DNA of 64,000 nt, from positions 17,861,001-17,925,000 of the forward strand of contig NC_056409.1 of the NCBI RefSeq assembly GCF_905147365.1, given 5' to 3'. The DNA is from Aricia agestis. Taxonomy: Eukaryota; Arthropoda; Insecta; Lepidoptera; Lycaenidae. Below are positions 57,679 through 64,000 of this stretch, piece by piece. The number at the start of each line of letters is the position of its first letter. Position 1 is the stretch's first letter. The position numbers and the translations under genes were made by a program. The notes below the pieces were generated by a model. The model saw only the letters and a program-made list of their open reading frames with translations. It was not told the origin of the DNA and ran no database searches.

Positions 57679-58138
57679 AATGATGATGATGATGATGAAT
57701 GTAATTTGTATAGTAGAATATGCTTTCAGTTCTTAAAACAGCGCCTAAACCCCCAAACTTGTATTTACAAGGAATTCGGAGTTCTCTTAGTATCTTCGGA
57801 ACTATAGTATACCTCGGTGCAAAATCTTGCGTTTTGGTAGCATATGCTTAAGATGCTTCTTATAAAACCAAAATCACCATATGTTTCCATATAAATTCCG
57901 AGGAGTTCCCTCGATTACTCATGGATCCCATCATCAGGTCACCACTTTTGTGAACATGGTACCAGAGTAGACAGAATGATATGTCTATTGTGATGGTACC
58001 AAATTGGAATGAAACCTAATACAACAAACAAAAATTTCGAAAATCGGTTCACAAACGGCGGAGTAATCGTTGAACATATAAAAATAAAAAAATATCCACA
58101 GCCGAATATATAACCTCCTCGTTTTTTGGAAGTCGGTT
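57679..58138 (-). repeat. ACCGACTTCC...(CAT)n repeat, copy 5
   Basis: Minus-strand copy: (ATG)n at 57679-57699 on the plus strand, ending CGTTTTTTGGAAGTCGGTT. It has a short insertion near 57965-57995 absent from the other copies. Confidence 0.75.
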
Positions 58139-58243
58139 AATAAAATATAGTAAGTGTCCATAAAGCGGCGCGGCGTGGAGAGATATTTTTTTTAAGACAT
58201 GAAAGTATTGTTTAGTATCCGAGGAAGGATGGAAAAAGGTTAA

Positions 58244-58308
58244 CAAACCCTGTTTTTAACCCCCGACAAAAAGGAGGGGTGTTATAAGTTTGACGTGTCT
58301 GTCTGTCG

Positions 58309-58346
<38 letters not shown>

Positions 58347-58425
58347 GGCATCGTAGCATCCAAACGGGTGGACCGATTTTGATCTAGTTTTTTTGTTTGA
58401 AAGCTAACTTAATTGAGAGTGTTCT
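58244..58425 (+). repeat. TTAACCCCCGAC repeat with GTCT microsatellite
   Basis: TTTAACCCCCGACAAAAAGG, TATAAGTTTGACGTGTCTGT, a (GTCT)n run and CGGGTGGACCGATTTTGATC form another family I recognise from lepidopteran sequence. Confidence 0.6.
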
Positions 58426-59009
58426 TAGCTATAATTCATCATCATCAGCCTGCTCCGTGCTGAAAAATCGCGGTTCATCTGGTTCGTGAAGGGCCGATTA
58501 GCAACTTGCAGTCGTTTGGTGGGCTTTATTGCATTCTAGTTCGTGACATTTATGAATATTTACACATTGATGGTGTGGGATACATTTCAGATGTCGTATA
58601 TATACTGACGCGCTCAGAAAACTTCGATAGTGCGATGCAGGAATGTTAGGCGAATTGTAGGTACCGCCACAATGGAAAGTTGAGCTGGTGCTGCAGCATC
58701 ACCTGGTAATCAATAGGATACCCAACTCCTCACCAACTTAGAGCAATGGTTTCGTGTTTGGGCTCATTTTAATTGCGACAACTAGTAAGACGTAGATAAC
58801 CAATAAATTTTTGCATGCGGCTGCTGCAGCATCACCTGGATTCTATAGGAGCTGAGCTCCATATGAACCCAAAGTGGAGGTTTCATGTTTGGACTCATCC
58901 AAAAGGACATTCCTAGATGGTATTCATTGGGATATAATGTGATCCTGTTGATAGGAATTATTCTGCACTATAACCAACACAAGTTTAAAAAGCATGAAAT
59001 AAAATAAAA

Positions 59010-59413
59010 TTAAGAAATTTAAAAAAGCCCCCGCCAAACAACTTTAAAAAGTAATGAAATAATATATTTCTTTACTTTAAGTTTAAATAATGCCTAAGTG
59101 TAAACTGTAAAGTGATATTTTAGTCCATAATTGTTGTCAAGGTGTGTCGGGGACCGCTAATGTAGATGTTTGATTTCACATAACATTATAGTTTAAGGGT
59201 CAGTTTTCAGCTAACCAAATCGAGACAATCAGTGACATATGTGGCGATACAAAATGCAAAATACACTGTTGGCGGTCCCCCGACACACCGTGACAACAAT
59301 TATGGACTAAAATATCACTTTTCACTTAGGAATTATTTAAACTTAAAGTAAAGAAATATATTATTTCATTACTTTTTAAAGTTGTTTGGCGGGGGTTTTT
59401 TTAAATTTCTTAA
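59010..59413. mobile_element. Fold-back MITE with ~150-base arms
   Basis: The left arm TTAAGAAATTTAAAAAAGCC and CCCGCCAAACAACTTTAAAA is matched by the right arm through GTGTCGGGG / CCCCGACAC. The loop is ~100 bases. No ORF. Confidence 0.85.
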
Positions 59414-59639
59414 TAGGCTATATATAGGTACAGTATTACATAAGTATACCTTTATAATATTCACATGCTACGAATATGAAGTGTATAGCATAACAATAGT
59501 TAGGGAGGCGAGGTAGCTAAATGGCGTAATTCAACGGCGCCGTCGATACCTACCAAAATCGAAAGATAAAATAATTTCGAAAAGAAAAGCTCGTATGGTA
59601 AAAACCATTTTAGCGGTGGGATTGGCGTGTACGGTTTTT

Positions 59640-59975
59640 CAAAAATGTAAAAAAAAAAAACAGTTACTTGGGCATTCTCGAGCGCGTCAGATATATTTAT
59701 ACTACGTATGCCCCAAGTGCCTCTGATAACATCGGTATACTAATCTGTCGGTTTGCGTGGTGGGGGTAGGCATATAAAGTAGTCAAAAATGCAAAAAAAA
59801 AAATTACTCGAGCGCGTCAGATTTTCGGAAGGGGTGTTAAACTAGGGTAGGCCCCAAGGAAGCTCCCTTTAAAAAAACTGAATTTCGGCGTGACGATGAG
59901 TTACGATGAATTTTTGAAAATGCAAAAAAAAAAGGTTCTTTTGGAAAACTCGAGCGCGTCAGATTTTCATAGGGG
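59640..59975. repeat. Irregular array with CTCGAGCGCGTCAGAT core
   Basis: The 16-mer CTCGAGCGCGTCAGAT occurs at 59677, 59807 and 59949, each preceded by an A run of about ten following AAAATG(C/T)A. Spacing is 130 and 142 bases. The sequence between is diverged. The minus-strand ORF 60175-59837 (112 residues, lysine-rich) overlaps two of the units and shows no family signature. Confidence 0.65.
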
Positions 59976-60179
59976 AGGTTTATCTCGGTATCCTGAAAGC
60001 ATATTTTCTTAATCTGACAAAAATGTTGGTGGGTTCTCTTACTCTGACCGGAAAGGTTTTTTTGGTTTCTTTTTTTCCTTTCTTTCTCCTTGATCTCAGT
60101 CTGTATTACATGTTTATGGCAAATTCCTCTTTTTTGCTCCAATTCTTCACTTCGTTTTGCTTTCGGTACGTCCAAAAAA

Positions 60180-61140
60180 CAATTTGAAGATCAACAGGCT
60201 ATTGAATAATATACATACATGAAACTGTACATGTTAATAATACAGATACGCGTAACTTTTTTCGAGTCCACGAAAATTGTCGAGAAGCTTTAGAAAAAAA
60301 AAATTGAGATATAACAAAAGTCACATAATTTAATCATCGTTATTTCATATCAATTTTTTAACACCCTCAGTTTTCGAGATATATACTCAAAAAACCGGGA
60401 GTTTGAGTTTTTATAATGCTTCAAGTCAAAAAGTTTTAACTTTGGACAAAAATGTAAAGAGACCTTTTTTGTGTAAAATAAAATTACCTTTTTTGTTTAT
60501 TTAAACTTTTTTTTTGTAAAATGTATCGTTCGCGACTTAAAAGGCCCATTCACGGCAGGACTGTCTTGCAGGCCTGCACGGCAGCCTGCAACACCGAGCA
60601 GGACGCGACCTGAGTCCTACACAAAGTGTGCAAGCTCCGCCCACCACTTGCAGTCCGCCGCAAAGGACCGTGAATGTGGTTGTGGGATGTTTGCAGGCCT
60701 AAATTTTGACATTTTGTTTTCTTAATATGGCACTTCGGCTAGTATGGCACTTCGGCGGAGTATATTATGGCGGGAAAACAATATTTTATAATACAATAAT
60801 TTTCAGCATCGTTTTTCTATATTATCAGGTCTAAAAGTCTAGTCAAAGTCTAAGTAAAAGTCAATACAGTCAGGAAGTCAAGTCGGTCGATTCAGTAAAG
60901 TGGTAGACGCTTTACTGAAACTTTCGATGGAGTTTTGGAGGGAACACAAAATAGCACGTTTCTGGATATTGCATCTCTTTCCCACACTTGTGCACGCTAA
61001 CGAATATCTAATGGTTAACATCCTACCAATATTACACATTAAAAACCCAGTAAGCACAATTTAAGAAAATAATACAAAAACACAACATCACTCTTTCCCA
61101 TTCCCGAAAAAACTCCTTGTTGACACTTGACAGCAAAGAT
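60180..61140. other. No recognisable gene
   Basis: A possible MITE lies at about 60550-60715 (CCATTCACGGCAGGACTG against GGACCGTGAATGTGG, with GCAGGCCTG twice). The rest is unassigned. Confidence 0.4.
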
Positions 61141-61283
61141 AATAATATTATTAATTTACTAGCGACTCGCTCCGGCTTCGCATGGGTATAAAATATATAG
61201 CCACTGAAAAAATAATTAAAATTGAATTAGCAGTTTTGATTTATATTCATTATCGAATTGAGATGAAGTGAAATGCAGATGAA

Positions 61284-61325
61284 ACGAATGCAGGCCACGG
61301 GTAGTAGCCCGTGGCCTGCATTCAG
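61284..61325. repeat. Perfect short hairpin
   Basis: GAATGCAGGCCACGGG, a 6-base loop, then the exact complement. It sits just after a repeat fragment (GCGACTCGCTCCGGCTTCGC at 61162). Confidence 0.75.
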
Positions 61326-61360
61326 TACCGTCGCAAAAGCTACGTCTCGCAATTTTTAAA

Positions 61361-61550
61361 TACAGTTCGACAAGGCTTTATATGAACGTGGCGAGAAAAG
61401 GAACTAAACGTTTCTATCATAATGCTTTACTTAATCTATGATGCTATCATACAAAAACGTTATTTTTGACATGTGTTTGACAGTTCTCTTTTATCAGCAG
61501 GTCAATGTCACCCACGTTCATTTAAAGCCTTGTCGAGCTGTATGGCCTGT
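61361..61550. mobile_element. Short MITE
   Basis: ACAGTTCGACAAGGCTTTAT and CGTGGC on the left face CACGTTCATTTAAAGCCTTG and TCGAGCTGTA on the right, ~32-base arms. Confidence 0.65.
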
Positions 61551-61640
61551 ATGTAATATTATCTTCGAAAATATGTATTCATTTAAATCATATGCTGTAA
61601 AGGGCCATATAGATCTATATTAAATCAATAATATATTTAA

Positions 61641-63063
61641 CCCTTTCACGCTCAAGGGAAACATTTTTCCCTTCTATAAAATTCGTAATTGATTACTCAG
61701 TTATCACCAAATCGATATTTTTTTCATTGGATCTCAAAATAGGACGTATGCAGAAGGCTGTGAATGTGTATTTGAACTCCCAAAAAAAAAGAAAGCTGTC
61801 AAACTTTTTGCGCCAAAACTAAAACATTCGCGGGCTGTACTCTGCATTTCTTCAAAGTTTTTTAGACTAGTTATAATAAAATTGCTGTGTTATTTCACCT
61901 GTTTTATGTTATTTGGTAAGTATAATTTTATGTAATAATGAAGTAAACTGAATAAAATTAGCGAAAGTACCTAAAAATTACAAATTACATAAAGGGAAAC
62001 ATTATTCCCTGTGGTCTATAACGGGTATACTTATTGAACTATTAATTTTAGGGTACCATATAATATTGTATTGTTTTCGGGTAGTTTTATGTCATTTTCT
62101 TCTATATAATGTTTTACAGAAATGGCTAGAAGAGGGTGCCGAGAATTCTACATAGGAGAGGACGAGATATGGCAGCAGACAATAGTGATGGCGAAGACGA
62201 GTTGCCATTAGATGAAGAAGACCAGCAGTTCATAACTCAGGATATAGAAAATGGAACCAGTGTAGTTGAAATAGAAGATTTCGATCAAGAAACTCGTTAC
62301 CTTCCAGTTCAGCTACTTCAGAGACTATTCCTATTTTTGGCTGGAGAACGAACTCATACGTACCTCATACATTTTATGAAAGTGAGTATGATTTTGGGCG
62401 TATAAATATATTGTCTGACCGGCATGATATGTTGTTACCAATGGATATTTTCATGGAAGTAACACAACTTGATCAGTTAGTATCTGATATTATAGTAAAA
62501 GAACGTATCAGATACGCACAACAGGACGGAAGATCTTTTACTGTTGGCTTGGACGAAATGAAGGCGTTTTTGGGGATGAGTTATGTTATGGGTTACCATG
62601 TTTTGCCTACATTTAGATGTTACCTACTGGTAGACTGATGAAGAACTCACAATATGCAAAAGGCTGAGAAGATGAAGCGTTGTGTCAATTGTGCGAAAAA
62701 GCGCATAGAAAATAGGACATAATATAATGAATATGCCATGTGCCATGTCCACTTGTGCTTTACAAGTAAGCGAAATTGTTTCGCAGAATATCATAATTAA
62801 CTCTTTTACATTACTTTTATATCTCTTTTTATTATTATTATTTGTGTCACAAAGCAATAAATAAAATAAGTATCAAATAATTCTCACTGTTCGTTTATTT
62901 ACCCTTATGGCCCACAGGGAAAATATTCCCCACGAAATTACAGCAAATGTATACACACTGCTTTGTTTTTTTATCGATATTCCCTTACATTACACCCAAA
63001 ATTGCTAAAATATTGTATTGCATTATAATATTTCATATTGGATACCTTATGGCCCTGTAAGGG
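61641..63063 (+). mobile_element. piggyBac-like element, internally deleted
   Basis: The left end CCCTTTCACGCTCAAGGG follows TTAA; the right end, inverted CCCTTACAGGGCCATAAGG, precedes TTAC, a one-base change from TTAA. TTAA and terminal CCCT are piggyBac hallmarks. At ~1.4 kb it is shorter than autonomous elements. A palindrome of GGGAAACATTATTCCC type occurs three times (61655, 61994, 62918). Confidence 0.85.
62122..62800 (+). pseudogene. piggyBac-like transposase remnant
   Basis: The start (MARRG...) is at 62122, but the acidic N-terminal part (MAADNSDGEDELPLDEEDQQ) is one frame away. After another shift come YDFGRINILSDRH, PMDIFMEVTQLDQLVSDIIV and VGLDEMKAFLGMSYVMGYHV, the opening of the DDE_Tnp_1_7 (piggyBac) domain. 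The sequence then jumps to a Cys-rich C-terminus (RCVNCAKKRIENR near 62672). The catalytic DDD core is missing, so it is a non-autonomous relic. Confidence 0.85.
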
Positions 63064-63065
63064 TT

Positions 63066-64000
63066 ACTTAAAGTGTTTAATTGAATAAGGATTAATGCCG
63101 TATTAGTTAAAATTGCTTCAAAAATTACCCATTATTTGCCGTTAAAAGTAAATCACAAAAAACTGTTATTGTGGGATATCCTACGAATAATAAAAACTCT
63201 TAGGAAATCGTAACTCCCATACTATTACCGTTTTAAATTTGGTTCCTTTTGATCTGTCATGTAATGTTAGCCTAGTACCGCTCAAGGTCACCTAAATATT
63301 GCAAATTTATTGAAATGTGTACCTAAGGACCCTAAGGTACACTTTTTTGACAAGTATTGTGGAGCATGTTTTTTGACGGAGTTACTTTTCCTTAGTTTTT
63401 ATTATTCGTAGGGGATATCCATAAGAGACAGACATATACCTACCATCGCGGAGTTTTCTGTAGACCTTTTTAATATGTACAATACTTGGTACATTATTTT
63501 GATAAAGCTCGTAGGGTTCAGCCTGCGTTTGCAATGTAAGCGGAAAAAATGTAATTATTTACGACATCACGTCATTAGAAACCCCAACAATAACAGTATT
63601 TCTCCGCTATTTAATGAATGTTATTATACTTATAAACCTTCCTCTTGAATCACTAAGGCTCCCTGAAAATACTTGCATAGGACTTCAATCTGTATATGTA
63701 TGGAAATAATAAGGAGCAAAATCATGTAAATAAATAAATACTTTAACTAATTTAATGCGGATGACGCGGCAGCCGTGTCATATATGTTTTTAACATGTGG
63801 CGTATGACACGTGAGCTGTGTCATTAAAAAAAACGATTGTTTCTCCCTCAAATTACACTTAAGAAAGGTTCTACTCTGAACAAAACCATCTAAATATTCC
63901 ACGTAGAGCATGCCTATATGCTTCGTTTCGTTACGTATTCGTACTTAGAAGCCCTGATATTGATTTTTGCAAGTTTAGAGGACCGGTTGGTCTCTCTAAG
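63066..64000. other. No gene; contains an intact copy of the CCATCGCGGAGTTTTCT repeat
   Basis: 63415-63655 is the uninterrupted relative of 24601-25560. A short inverted pair lies near 63762-63822 (GTGTCAT / ATGACAC). Nothing else is recognised. Confidence 0.5.

Noticed and set aside
59837..60175. Lysine-rich 112-residue minus-strand ORF
   Set aside because: It overlaps two of the CTCGAGCGCGTCAGAT array units, is of low complexity and shows no known domain; not supported as a gene.

Overview
This is a 64 kb piece of an AT-rich, repeat-dense insect genome, almost certainly a moth or butterfly (Lepidoptera). The evidence is spliced eukaryotic genes with GT-AG introns and AATAAA signals, insect-type gene products, and many interspersed repeat families I recognise as typical of Lepidoptera: elements ending in TACTAATATTATAAATGC, in CCCGCGACTTCGTCCGCG, in a (CAT)n tail, or in GGTTCCGTA. 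I cannot name the species.

Four host genes are supported. (1) Positions 1-1194, plus strand: the last two exons of a protein with two calmodulin-binding IQ motifs; its 5' part lies outside the window. (2) 11621-12448, plus: a complete single-exon polyglutamine-binding protein 1 (PQBP1), a WW-domain splicing and transcription factor. (3) 39682-14222, minus: a complete ten-exon cystathionine beta-synthase (CBS) of 497 residues whose reading frame joins exactly across all nine introns; it is convergent with PQBP1. (4) 54270-53470, minus: the last two exons of a carboxylesterase; the upstream exons are not visible in the 9.7 kb that follow. A truncated THAP-domain exon lies near 43.5 kb.

Most of the remaining sequence is mobile DNA. 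The 12 kb seventh CBS intron holds a dead Tc1-like transposon (17138-18766), a near-intact full-length two-ORF LINE with 13-bp target duplications (19798-24402), and a PIF/Harbinger-like element (24625-25180) sitting in a repeat whose uninterrupted relative is at 63.4 kb. Intron 4 holds an apparently intact mariner (36685-37976). Intron 8 holds a hAT-type MITE and intron 6 a long fold-back element. Elsewhere there are two 5'-truncated LINEs (6732-7368 and 9317-11172), a hAT-like element with 8-bp duplications (40353-42684), GC-rich Harbinger-like elements (27391-28056, 55811-56462), a piggyBac-like deletion derivative (61641-63063), a tRNA-derived SINE, several fold-back MITEs and tandem arrays with poly-G tracts.

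The most notable observations are: the ORF1-UAG-ORF2 junction of the intron-7 LINE, where both ORFs share a frame, the stop is followed by a tobamovirus-type readthrough hexamer and no AUG precedes the endonuclease domain; a 281-bp duplication exactly flanking a truncated LINE; the intact mariner; and a CBS without the N-terminal heme-ligand cysteine usual in animals. The host genes have no evident shared pathway. I see no prokaryote-like system, virus genome or CRISPR array.
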